Shown piece after piece: positions 28,578 to 36,306 of a stretch of DNA of 64,000 nucleotides. The notes beneath the pieces were generated by a model. It was not told where the DNA came from. It saw only the letters and a list, made by a program, of their open reading frames with translations, and made no database searches. The position numbers and the translations under genes were made by a program. This DNA comes from Solimicrobium sp043758755 (lineage in GTDB: Bacteria > Pseudomonadota > Gammaproteobacteria > Burkholderiales > Burkholderiaceae_D): the NCBI GenBank assembly GCA_043758755.1, contig JAYVMW010000001.1, positions 8,524 through 72,523 of the forward strand. Reading direction: 5' to 3'. How positions within the stretch are numbered: position 1 is the first letter of the stretch; the number at the start of each line of letters is the position of its first letter.

Positions 28578-28864
28578 TGAAATTAAAAATTTTTGCCTCT
28601 GCATCTTTCGAGCGGTTTGTTAAAAAACTGCATAAGAAAGATAAAGAAACAGTTGATGAAGCCGTATCTGCAATTGCGGCTGACCCTGGACTTGGCGAGG
28701 AAAAAAAGGGAGATCTGTCAGGCGTCTTTGTCTATAAATTTAAAATTAATAAACAGGAAGTGCTGCTTGCATACAGACTGCAACCCAGCAAATTTAAGCC
28801 AGAGGAATTAATGTTGCTTTCGCTTGGGTCGCATGAAAATTTTTACAGCAGTCTAAAAAAATAG
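28577..28864 (+). CDS. RelE/ParE-superfamily toxin
   Basis: A 95-residue basic protein of the RelE/ParE fold: SFERFVKKLHKKDKETVDEAVSAIAADPGLGEEKKGDLSGVFVYKFKINKQEVLLAYRL, ending MLLSLGSHENFYSSLKK. The core is typical (a helix pair, then DLxGxxxYKF and LLAYR strands, and the final GxHENFY). The target could be mRNA in ribosomes (RelE-like) or gyrase (ParE-like); the GxHENFY ending is common in RelE-like members. Coupled to the ParD-like antitoxin by a one-base overlap. The pair is AT-richer than its neighbours, which suggests acquisition. Confidence 0.85.
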   Translation: MKLKIFASASFERFVKKLHKKDKETVDEAVSAIAADPGLGEEKKGDLSGVFVYKFKINKQEVLLAYRLQPSKFKPEELMLLSLGSHENFYSSLKK

Positions 28865-28908
28865 GCCGAAATTATTTTACATTCGCCCTGAACATTCACA
28901 TCTCGAAG

Positions 28909-29952
28909 TCACACTTCCACCAGCAATTTACCCCGATGGTCGTCCGTAAACAAACTGTTCAGCGTGGCCGGCAGTTGCTCAAAACCATGTACCACCGTTT
29001 CCTCAAATTTGATTTTTCCTGCCTTGACCAGCGGTGCGACGATGTTGAACATTTCATCCATGCGATGCACATAATCGCGTGCCAGCATGCCCTGGATGGT
29101 GGCGCGCTGATACAGCATGTGATGCAGGAAGCGCGGCCCGAGTTCCGGATTATCGAGTCCGCCTGAATACTGGCTGATGGTGCCGCAAATTACAATGCGC
29201 GCGCGCCGGTTGATCAGTGGAATGATGGCGTCGGTAATCATGCCGCCGACATTGTCGAAATAGACGTCCACGCCGCCAGTGAGCTTTTTAATTTCTGCGG
29301 ACAATGAAGCAGCATCGCGATGCGCCTTGTAATCAATGGCCCAATCCAAACCCAATGTGTCGCATAACCAGTCACACTTGCTCTTGCCGCCGGCAATTCC
29401 CAAAACCTTGCAACCGTGCAGTTTGGCAAATTGCGCCACCAGCGAACCTACCGCACCGGCTGCACCAGACACCACCACGACTTCACCGGCATGCGGACGA
29501 CCTGATTCGGTCAGGCCAAACCAGGCGGTGCGACCAGGCATGCCCAATACACCCAGTGCCGTGCTGACCGGTGCCATGGTGGGATCGAGTTTCCTTAGCA
29601 GACTGTGATGTACGCGCGCGTGGGTTTGCCAGCCGATCATGCCTTCGACCCAGTCGCCGGCCTGCAGATGTGTTACTGATGAAGCCAGCACGCGCGCGAC
29701 TACACCTGCGCTTTGCACGGTATTCAACGGGTGCGGCAATTCGTTGTAGGTCGGCTTTAACGACTGGTTGATGCGCATGTACGGATCAACACTGATGTAA
29801 CGGCTTTCAACCAGCACTTCGCCGGAAGACAGGCTGGTGGGCAGTTCGTCATGGCGTAACTCGTAATGTTCAGGTCCGACCACGCCTTCAGGATGGCGCA
29901 GGTAGATCCATTGAGAATTACGGATGGCAGCAGCCGGTGTCGTTGAGTTCAT
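28909..29952 (-). CDS. curA: NADPH-dependent enone/alkenal oxidoreductase (CurA/PTGR-like, MDR family)
   Basis: A 347-residue zinc-independent medium-chain reductase. Typical motifs are RYISVDPYMRINQSLKPTYNELPHPLNTVQSAGVVARVL, GMPGRTAWFGLTESGRPHAGEVVVVSGAAGAVGSLVAQFAKLHGCKVLGIAGG (NADPH-binding) and GGVDVYFDNVGGMITDAIIPLINRRARIVICGTISQY. It would reduce the double bond of alpha,beta-unsaturated carbonyls such as lipid aldehydes. The ATG lies one base after the gatB stop, so it is probably cotranscribed as the last gene of gatC-gatA-gatB-curA. The gene name is given by family resemblance. Confidence 0.87.
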   Translation of the reverse strand: MNSTTPAAAIRNSQWIYLRHPEGVVGPEHYELRHDELPTSLSSGEVLVESRYISVDPYMRINQSLKPTYNELPHPLNTVQSAGVVARVLASSVTHLQAGDWVEGMIGWQTHARVHHSLLRKLDPTMAPVSTALGVLGMPGRTAWFGLTESGRPHAGEVVVVSGAAGAVGSLVAQFAKLHGCKVLGIAGGKSKCDWLCDTLGLDWAIDYKAHRDAASLSAEIKKLTGGVDVYFDNVGGMITDAIIPLINRRARIVICGTISQYSGGLDNPELGPRFLHHMLYQRATIQGMLARDYVHRMDEMFNIVAPLVKAGKIKFEETVVHGFEQLPATLNSLFTDDHRGKLLVEV

Positions 29953-29953
29953 G

Positions 29954-31423
29954 TTAAGTGCCCGGATTGTTCAGTTTGGCCAGCAGCAAGGCATTCACCT
30001 GCGCCGGATTGCCTTTGCCTTTGGTCGCCTTCATGGCCTGACCCACAAGCGCATTGAAGGCCTTCTCTTTGCCGGCGCGGAATTCTTCCACCGATTTCTG
30101 GTTGGCCTGCAGTACTTCATCGATAATTTTTTCCAGTGCGTTCGGGTCGGAAATTTGTTTCAGACCTTTGGCATCAATCACGGTATCAGCCAGATTGATG
30201 TTGTCGGACGGTTCCTGCCACATCGCGGCAAAAACTTCCTTGGCGATCTTGTTGGAAATCGTGCCGTCGGCAATGCGTTGCAGCAGCACGGCCAGCTGTG
30301 AGGCAGAAACCGGAATGGCACCAATATCCATGCCTTCGCGGTTCAGGGTCGAGGCCACGTCGCCCATCATCCAGTTGGCAGCGGGTTTGGCATTGGCCGG
30401 TCCGGCATGCTGTACCACGGTTTCAAAATAGGTCGCGACAGCTTTGGACTGGGTCAGTACCATGGCATCATATTCGGACAGACCGAGGTCGTTGATGAAA
30501 CGGTTGCGCATGGCTGCCGGCAGTTCCGGCATGCCGGCTTTTACCCGCGCTATCCAGGCTGCGTCTATCACCAGCGGCAGCAGATCCGGATCGGGGAAGT
30601 AGCGGTAATCCTGCGAATCTTCCTTGCTGCGCATCGAACGGGTCTGCTTTTTGTCAGGATCGTACAGGCGGGTTTCCTGCACTACCACGCCGCCGTCTTC
30701 GATCAGTTCAATCTGACGCCGTACTTCGATGTTGATGGCTTCTTCCAGAAAACGGAATGAGTTCAGGTTTTTGATTTCACAGCGCGTACCGAATTCCTTT
30801 TGACCGACCGGACGCACCGACACGTTGGCGTCGCAGCGAAATGAACCTTCCTGCATGTTGCCGTCACAAATGCCCAGCCAGGTTACCAGCGAGTGCAGTG
30901 CCTTGGCATACGCGACCGCTTCGGTGGCGCTGCGCATGACCGGCTCGGTGACGATTTCCAGCAAAGGGGTGCCGGCGCGGTTCAGATCGATTCCGCTCAT
31001 GCCCTGATAATCTTCATGCAGCGATTTGCCGGCATCTTCTTCCAAATGGGCACGGGTCAACTCGACCGAGCGGATTTCAGTTTTGCCGTCACGTTCCATG
31101 GCAAAGCTGACTGTACCGCCCTGCACCACGGGCAATTCAAACTGGCTGATCTGATAGCCCTTGGGCAGATCCGGATAGAAATAATTTTTGCGCGCAAACA
31201 CCGAACGCGGCGCGATGGTGGCATTGACGGCCAGACCAAACTGAATGGCTTTTTCGACCGCACCGCGGTTCAGTACCGGCAATACGCCGGGCAACGCCAG
31301 ATCAACCGGGCTGGCCTGGGTATTCGGCGCGCTGCCAAACTGGATCGAGGAGCCGCTGAAAATTTTTGAATTGGTCGACAGCTGCGCGTGTGTTTCGAAA
31401 CCGATCACGACTTCCCATTGCAT
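29954..31423 (-). CDS. gatB: Asp-tRNA(Asn)/Glu-tRNA(Gln) amidotransferase subunit B
   Basis: The tRNA-binding and kinase subunit of GatCAB, 489 residues, full length. The N-terminal WEVVIGFETHAQLSTNSKIFSGSS and the catalytic-cradle segment (FARKNYFYPDLPKGYQISQFELPVV) are intact. RSMRSKEDSQDYRYFPDPDLLPLVI is also present, and the C-terminal YqeY-like domain ends ALLLAKLNN. Together with GatA and GatC it amidates misacylated tRNA. It starts 11 bases after gatA. Confidence 0.97.
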   Translation of the reverse strand: MQWEVVIGFETHAQLSTNSKIFSGSSIQFGSAPNTQASPVDLALPGVLPVLNRGAVEKAIQFGLAVNATIAPRSVFARKNYFYPDLPKGYQISQFELPVVQGGTVSFAMERDGKTEIRSVELTRAHLEEDAGKSLHEDYQGMSGIDLNRAGTPLLEIVTEPVMRSATEAVAYAKALHSLVTWLGICDGNMQEGSFRCDANVSVRPVGQKEFGTRCEIKNLNSFRFLEEAINIEVRRQIELIEDGGVVVQETRLYDPDKKQTRSMRSKEDSQDYRYFPDPDLLPLVIDAAWIARVKAGMPELPAAMRNRFINDLGLSEYDAMVLTQSKAVATYFETVVQHAGPANAKPAANWMMGDVASTLNREGMDIGAIPVSASQLAVLLQRIADGTISNKIAKEVFAAMWQEPSDNINLADTVIDAKGLKQISDPNALEKIIDEVLQANQKSVEEFRAGKEKAFNALVGQAMKATKGKGNPAQVNALLLAKLNNPGT

Positions 31424-31434
31424 AAAATATCCTC

Positions 31435-32892
31435 TTAAATAGTCGGTGTCTGTGTATGCCAGTCGGTGGCCAGCTGGTATTGATGCGCCAAGCCGAGCAG
31501 TCTGGCTTCACTGAAATAATTGCCGATCAGTTGCAGGCCGACCGGGCGTTTGCCGTTCTTTTCGCCCTGACCAAAACCGCAGGGCAGTGACATGCCGGGC
31601 AAGCCCGCCAGGCTGGTTGAGAGCGTGTAAATGTCGGCCAGATAATTGGCGACCGGATCGTCGGTTTTGTCGCCCAGATCCCAGGCCACTGTCGGTGCCA
31701 CCGGGCCCATAATGACGTCGCACTGTTTGAAGGCGGCCTGAAAATCTTCGGCGATCAGACGGCGGATTTTTTGCGCCTGCAGGTAATACGCATCGTAATA
31801 GCCGTGCGACAGCACATAGCTGCCGACCAGAATGCGGCGTTTGACTTCTTCGCCAAAACCTTCGGTGCGCGATTTTTTGTACATGTCGGTCAGGCCGTCA
31901 TAATGCGCAGCTCGATGGCCGTAACGCACGCCGTCAAAGCGCGACAGATTCGACGATGCCTCAGCAGGTGCGATCACGTAATACACCGGTATCGAAAGTT
32001 CGGTTTTTGGTAAAGAAATCTCGACCAGTGTTGCACCCAGTTCTTCAAATTTGGCCAGGGCAGTACGTACTGCCTGTTCGACATCGGCAGACAGGCCGGC
32101 TGCAAAATATTCCTTTGGCACACCGATGCGCAAACCTTTGACTGAGGTATTGAGTTCACGCTGAAAATCTTCGTCAGGACGTTGCAGACTGGTTGAATCG
32201 CGCTCGTCAAAACCGGCCATGCTGCCCAGCAGCAGCGCGCAGTCAGCAGCACTCTGCGCTATCGGGCCACCCTGATCCAGCGACGACGCGAAGGCAATCA
32301 TGCCGTAGCGTGACACCCGCCCATACGTGGGTTTGATGCCGGTCACACCGCAAAAAGCGGCAGGCTGGCGGATCGATCCGCCGGTGTCGGTGCCGGTTGC
32401 TGCCGGTGCCAGACGTGCGGCAATCGCAGCGGCAGATCCGCCGGAAGAACCGCCCGGCACGGCGCGTTGGTCCCACGGATTTTTGACCGGTCCGAAAAAC
32501 GAGTTTTCATTGGCCGAACCCATGGCAAATTCATCGCAGTTCAGTTTGCCCAGCGTGACCATACCAACCCGGTTGAATCGTTCCACCACGGTGGCATTAA
32601 ATGGACTGGTGTAATTGGCCAGCATTTTGGAGCCGGCAGTAGAACGCCAGCCACGCGTTACAAAAATGTCTTTGTGCGCAATCGGAATGCCGGTCAGCGC
32701 GTGGGCGCCGCTTTGGGCCAGCATCTGGTCAGCAGACTTTGCCTGAGCCAGTGTCAGGCTTTCATCGACATGGGCAAACGCATTCAGATCGGAAGCGGCG
32801 ATACGCTGCAAATAATGCTGCGCGAGTTCGACAGCGGAAATCTGCCTGCCGTGCAACAGCGCCGACAATTCAGTTAATGTCTTGGTATGCAT
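31435..32892 (-). CDS. gatA: Asp-tRNA(Asn)/Glu-tRNA(Gln) amidotransferase subunit A
   Basis: The amidase subunit of GatCAB, 485 residues, releasing ammonia from glutamine. The amidase triad is visible: Lys in GIPIAHKDIF (near residue 75), and the cis-Ser and nucleophile Ser in VPGGSSGGSAAAIAARLAP (around 150-175), with TGTDTGGSIRQPAAFCGVTGIKPTYGRVSRYG next. It lies between gatC (21 bases) and gatB (11 bases). Confidence 0.97.
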   Translation of the reverse strand: MHTKTLTELSALLHGRQISAVELAQHYLQRIAASDLNAFAHVDESLTLAQAKSADQMLAQSGAHALTGIPIAHKDIFVTRGWRSTAGSKMLANYTSPFNATVVERFNRVGMVTLGKLNCDEFAMGSANENSFFGPVKNPWDQRAVPGGSSGGSAAAIAARLAPAATGTDTGGSIRQPAAFCGVTGIKPTYGRVSRYGMIAFASSLDQGGPIAQSAADCALLLGSMAGFDERDSTSLQRPDEDFQRELNTSVKGLRIGVPKEYFAAGLSADVEQAVRTALAKFEELGATLVEISLPKTELSIPVYYVIAPAEASSNLSRFDGVRYGHRAAHYDGLTDMYKKSRTEGFGEEVKRRILVGSYVLSHGYYDAYYLQAQKIRRLIAEDFQAAFKQCDVIMGPVAPTVAWDLGDKTDDPVANYLADIYTLSTSLAGLPGMSLPCGFGQGEKNGKRPVGLQLIGNYFSEARLLGLAHQYQLATDWHTQTPTI

Positions 32893-32913
32893 AGGGTTTT
32901 TCAGGAGCAGGAT

Positions 32914-33216
32914 TTATTCAATGACCTTGGGCACCAGATACAGGTAGTCCTGAGTCGCCGGGGCGCATTGCTGATACTCGGCGCGGTGGTCGGTTTCGGT
33001 GACGACATCGTCGCGCAGTCGCAGCGCCAGCTGATCCACCACCAGCGCAAACGGATGGCTGAGCGGTTCAACACCTGTGGTGTCAATGGCCTGCATTTTT
33101 TCGACCAGCGCAAAAATGCCGTTCAGTTGTTCCAGTGTTTTGCCGGTCTGTTCCGGCGATAGTTCCAGATGCGCCAAATGCGCAATACGGGTCACATCGG
33201 TTTGATTGAGAGACAT
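32914..33216 (-). CDS. gatC: Asp-tRNA(Asn)/Glu-tRNA(Gln) amidotransferase subunit C
   Basis: The small linker subunit of GatCAB, 100 residues. MSLNQTDVTRIAHLAHLELSPEQ at the start and VEPLSHPF near the middle are family hallmarks. The frame continues 31 codons upstream, but the ATG at 33216 gives the normal length. It is the first gene of the gatCAB-curA operon and is divergent from mreB, a gene order common in betaproteobacteria. Confidence 0.95.
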   Translation of the reverse strand: MSLNQTDVTRIAHLAHLELSPEQTGKTLEQLNGIFALVEKMQAIDTTGVEPLSHPFALVVDQLALRLRDDVVTETDHRAEYQQCAPATQDYLYLVPKVIE

Positions 33217-33585
33217 AATTTTGGACGGCGTGTTGCCGTGATTAGCCTGGTTGGTTCCTTGCATTGACAACGTCAGTTTCAGGCACTGATTTGAATTCAG
33301 AATCAGCATCGGAAAATTTGATTTGAAAGGAATAAATGGTTAAAAAGACAAATATAAAAATGGCACAGTGAAAATGCAGTTGTTATTGAACGTAACTGAA
33401 CCAAATTTACGCAAATTATAAGGTAGAATGCCGGCTTAATGTCCGAGATATGTTGGGCGGCTATCGTTTCAGCGCTCCGGACCGTAATCGCAATGGCAAA
33501 ACAGGCGCACGATTATTATTCATCTGCCAAGCTTTATACCCCATTTTCTTATTATTAAAAGCGTGGTTCAACGCACAGGAATAAC
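33217..33585. other. Divergent promoter region between gatC and mreB
   Basis: These 369 bases carry no supported gene and are markedly AT-rich from about 33295 to 33425. A TAGAAT hexamer at 33424-33429 (in TAGAATGCCGG) looks like a -10 element directed to mreB, but no well-spaced -35 was found. The mreB start is preceded by CAGGAATAAC. No terminator or repeat stands out. Confidence 0.45.
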
Positions 33586-34629
33586 ATGTTTGGTTTTTTT
33601 CGCAGCTACTTTTCAAATGACCTGGCAATTGATCTAGGTACCGCAAATACTCTCATTTACGTTCGTGGCCAAGGCATCGTGCTCGATGAACCTTCGGTAG
33701 TGGCGATCCGTCAGGAAGGCGGACCGAACGGTAAAAAAACCATCCAGGCAGTCGGCAAGGAAGCCAAGCAGATGCTGGGCAAGGTACCTGGCAATATCGA
33801 AGCAATCCGGCCGATGAAAGATGGCGTTATCGCCGATTTCACAGTCACCGAGCAGATGTTGAAGCAGTTTATCCGCATGGTGCACGACACCAAATTCTTC
33901 AAACCTTCTCCGCGCATCATCATCTGCGTGCCCTGCGGTTCTACCCAGGTGGAGCGTCGCGCCATCCGCGAATCCGCGCTCGGCGCGGGTGCATCCCAGG
34001 TTTATCTCATTGAAGAGCCGATGGCAGCTGCTATCGGTGCCGGACTGCCGGTGTCGGAAGCGACCGGTTCGATGGTGGTGGATATCGGTGGCGGTACCAC
34101 CGAAGTCGGCATCATTTCCCTGGGCGGCATGGTCTACAAAGGTTCGATCCGCGTTGGTGGCGACAAGTTTGATGAAGCCATTGTGAATTACATCCGCCGC
34201 AACTACGGCATGCTGATCGGTGAGCAGACTGCGGAAGCCATTAAAAAAACCATCGGTTCGGCTTTCCCTGGTTCGGAAGTGCGCGAAATGGAAGTCAAAG
34301 GACGCAATCTGTCTGAAGGCATTCCGCGTTCCTTTACCATTTCCAGCAATGAAATTCTGGAAGCGCTGACCGATCCGCTCAATAACATTGTGTCAGCCGT
34401 GAAGAACGCGCTGGAACAGACACCGCCGGAATTGGGCGCCGACATCGCTGAAAAAGGCATGATGCTAACCGGTGGTGGTGCGCTGCTGCGTGATCTGGAT
34501 CGCCTGCTGATGGAAGAAACGGGACTGCCGGTGATTGTGGCTGAAGATCCGCTGACCTGCGTGGTGCGCGGCTCCGGCATGGCACTGGACCGGATTGAAA
34601 AACTGGGATCGATGTTCTCGTACGAGTAG
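33586..34629 (+). CDS. mreB: Rod-shape-determining actin homologue MreB
   Basis: A 347-residue bacterial actin that guides cell-wall elongation under the inner membrane. The amphipathic N-terminus MFGFFRSYFSNDLAIDLGTANTLIYV includes the phosphate-1 motif. IICVPCGSTQVERRAIRESALGAGA, MVVDIGGGTTEVGIISLGG (phosphate 2) and LTGGGALLRDLDRLL (adenosine motif) follow. First gene of mreBCD-mrdA-rodA-rlpA. A repeat element of about 140 bases separates it from mreC, so mreB may be partly uncoupled from the genes downstream. Confidence 0.98.
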   Translation: MFGFFRSYFSNDLAIDLGTANTLIYVRGQGIVLDEPSVVAIRQEGGPNGKKTIQAVGKEAKQMLGKVPGNIEAIRPMKDGVIADFTVTEQMLKQFIRMVHDTKFFKPSPRIIICVPCGSTQVERRAIRESALGAGASQVYLIEEPMAAAIGAGLPVSEATGSMVVDIGGGTTEVGIISLGGMVYKGSIRVGGDKFDEAIVNYIRRNYGMLIGEQTAEAIKKTIGSAFPGSEVREMEVKGRNLSEGIPRSFTISSNEILEALTDPLNNIVSAVKNALEQTPPELGADIAEKGMMLTGGGALLRDLDRLLMEETGLPVIVAEDPLTCVVRGSGMALDRIEKLGSMFSYE

Positions 34630-34640
34630 CAGTGAGTCGT

Positions 34641-34781
34641 GGTGTAATACGTTTTGCTATAACGAGCGTGCGCTGGCAGGCGCACCGTTCCGCAGGCCAG
34701 GTGCATGCACCTGGAAAGCCCTGCTGCACCACCCTGCGAAATACAGATTATGCAGGGTGTAATAGCGCAGCGTATTACACC
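34641..34781. repeat. Palindromic repeat element (REP/MITE-like) between mreB and mreC
   Basis: A 141-base element bounded by an 11-bp perfect inverted repeat, GGTGTAATACG at 34641-34651 and CGTATTACACC at 34771-34781. Inside are an 18-bp perfect palindrome (34697-34714, centred on GTGCATGCAC), an 8-bp pair CACCCTGC/GCAGGGTG (34730-34737 and 34752-34759), and a terminal hairpin GGTGTAATA/TATTACACC (34756-34764 and 34773-34781). Its base composition and structure differ from the coding surroundings. No transposase is encoded, so it would be a non-autonomous element or a cluster of REP-type units. Confidence 0.65.
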
Positions 34782-34817
34782 ATCTCTAAAACCTGGATCG
34801 ATAAAAACCAGAGACAA

Positions 34818-35783
34818 ATGGAATACAGCCCACCACCGCTATTCAAACAAGGTGCATCAGCGCGCGTTAAAGTGGTCTTCTTTTCCTTTATTGCCATCAT
34901 GTTGCTGGTGATTGACGCGCGTTTGCAGTCACTGCAACTGGTGCGTCAGGTAGTCGGCTCTGCCCTGTATCCCCTGCAAATGCTGGCAGTCATGCCGCGC
35001 GACATGGTGCGCAATACCGGCGAGTACTTCACCCGGGTCAGCACACTGGAAAATGAAAACGCCGTCCTCAAACGAATCCAGCTGGAACAGTCACTGTCCA
35101 CACAGCAGGATGCCCAGCTAAAAAACGAAAATGCCCAGTTGCGCAAACTGCTGGCAACCAGTGAAACGGTGCCGGTGAAATCGTTGCTGGCCGAAATTCT
35201 GTACGATGCGCGCGACAATTTTACGCGCCGGATCATTCTGAACCGCGGTTTGAAACATGGTGTGGCACTCGGTCAGCCGGTCATCGATAATCAGGGCGTG
35301 GTTGGGCAGATAACCCGTGTGTTTCCGCTGACCGCTGAAGTAACACTGCTGACTGACAAGGATCAGGCCATACCGGTGCAGGTGCAGCGCAACGGGTTGC
35401 GCAGTGTCGTGTATGGCAAGGGGCAGGTCGGCAATCTGGAATTGCGCGTGCCCAGCAACGCCGATATCAAGCCCGGAGATATTCTGGTTACCTCGGGCAT
35501 CGACGGTATCTATCCGGCGGGTCTGATGGTGGCGCGCGCCACCCAGATCGACAATAATGCCAGCACCACCTTTGAACGTATTGCCTGTCTGCCGATCGCC
35601 GGTTTGGACCGGTATAAGGACGTGCTGATACTGATGGTCGACACCCACATTGAAGCACGACCGGATGATGAAGATGCCAAACCCAGAAAAATAATCCGCC
35701 GGGTTACCCGCGACAGCGTTGAGCCAACCGGTAAAGCCAGGGACGAAGCCAAAGCCGCGGAACAGCAAAAGGCCCAGCCATGA
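34818..35783 (+). CDS. mreC: Rod-shape-determining protein MreC
   Basis: A 321-residue protein anchored by one N-terminal membrane helix (KVVFFSFIAIMLLVIDARL) with a periplasmic coiled coil (about residues 70-115, LENENAVLKRIQLEQSLSTQQDAQLKNENAQLRKLL) and the beta-rich MreC core (ILNRGLKHGVALGQPVIDNQGVVGQITRVFPLTAEVTLLTD, GDILVTSGIDGIYPAGLMVA). It links MreB to PBP2 and RodA. The ATG at 34818 is chosen over an upstream start that lies within the repeat element. The C-terminal tail is charged and low in complexity. The ATGA overlap couples it to mreD. Confidence 0.95.
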   Translation: MEYSPPPLFKQGASARVKVVFFSFIAIMLLVIDARLQSLQLVRQVVGSALYPLQMLAVMPRDMVRNTGEYFTRVSTLENENAVLKRIQLEQSLSTQQDAQLKNENAQLRKLLATSETVPVKSLLAEILYDARDNFTRRIILNRGLKHGVALGQPVIDNQGVVGQITRVFPLTAEVTLLTDKDQAIPVQVQRNGLRSVVYGKGQVGNLELRVPSNADIKPGDILVTSGIDGIYPAGLMVARATQIDNNASTTFERIACLPIAGLDRYKDVLILMVDTHIEARPDDEDAKPRKIIRRVTRDSVEPTGKARDEAKAAEQQKAQP

Positions 35784-36292
35784 ACCAGCCACATTACATT
35801 TTATTGCCGGTCAGCCCGGTGTTCATCGCATTCAGTCTGCTGCTGGCGTTTCTGTTCAATTTTTTGCCGTGGGGCTCAAACAGCGGTGTGCCGGATCTGG
35901 TGGCGCTGACCCTGGTATTTTGGAGCATCCACCAGCCGCGCAAGGTCGGTATTGGCGTGGCGTTTGTGATGGGTTTATTGATGGATGTGCACACCGCAAC
36001 CCTGCTCGGAGAAAATGCGCTGGCGTATACGCTGCTGTCGTATTTCGCCATCACCATCCACAGGCGCGTGCTGTGGTTCACACCCCTGAATCAGACCCTG
36101 CATGTATTTCCCCTGTTTTTATTTTCGCAGATAATCCGGGCCGTGGTGCAGTTGGTGGTGAACGACAAATTTCCCGGCTGGCTGTTTTTTGCTGAAAGCG
36201 TCGTGACTGCGGCATTGTGGCCAGTGGCAACCCGGCTGCTGCTTGCCCCGCAGAGAAGGGCAGTGGACCGCGATGATACCCGTCCCATTTAA
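35780..36292 (+). CDS. mreD: Rod-shape-determining protein MreD
   Basis: A 170-residue inner-membrane protein with about five hydrophobic segments (VFIAFSLLLAFLFNFLPWG, PDLVALTLVFWSIHQP, IGVAFVMGLLMDVHTATLLGENALAYTLLSYFAI and others). The motif FVMGLLMDVHTATLLGENAL is typical of the family. Starts in an ATGA overlap with mreC and ends 14 bases before mrdA. It supports the elongation complex. Confidence 0.95.
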   Translation: MNQPHYILLPVSPVFIAFSLLLAFLFNFLPWGSNSGVPDLVALTLVFWSIHQPRKVGIGVAFVMGLLMDVHTATLLGENALAYTLLSYFAITIHRRVLWFTPLNQTLHVFPLFLFSQIIRAVVQLVVNDKFPGWLFFAESVVTAALWPVATRLLLAPQRRAVDRDDTRPI

Positions 36293-36306
36293 ACTGCGCG
36301 CAGTGT

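Noticed and set aside
34203..34817. Minus-strand frame across the mreB end and repeat element
   Set aside because: Mostly antisense to mreB; the rest reads through palindromic repeat DNA.
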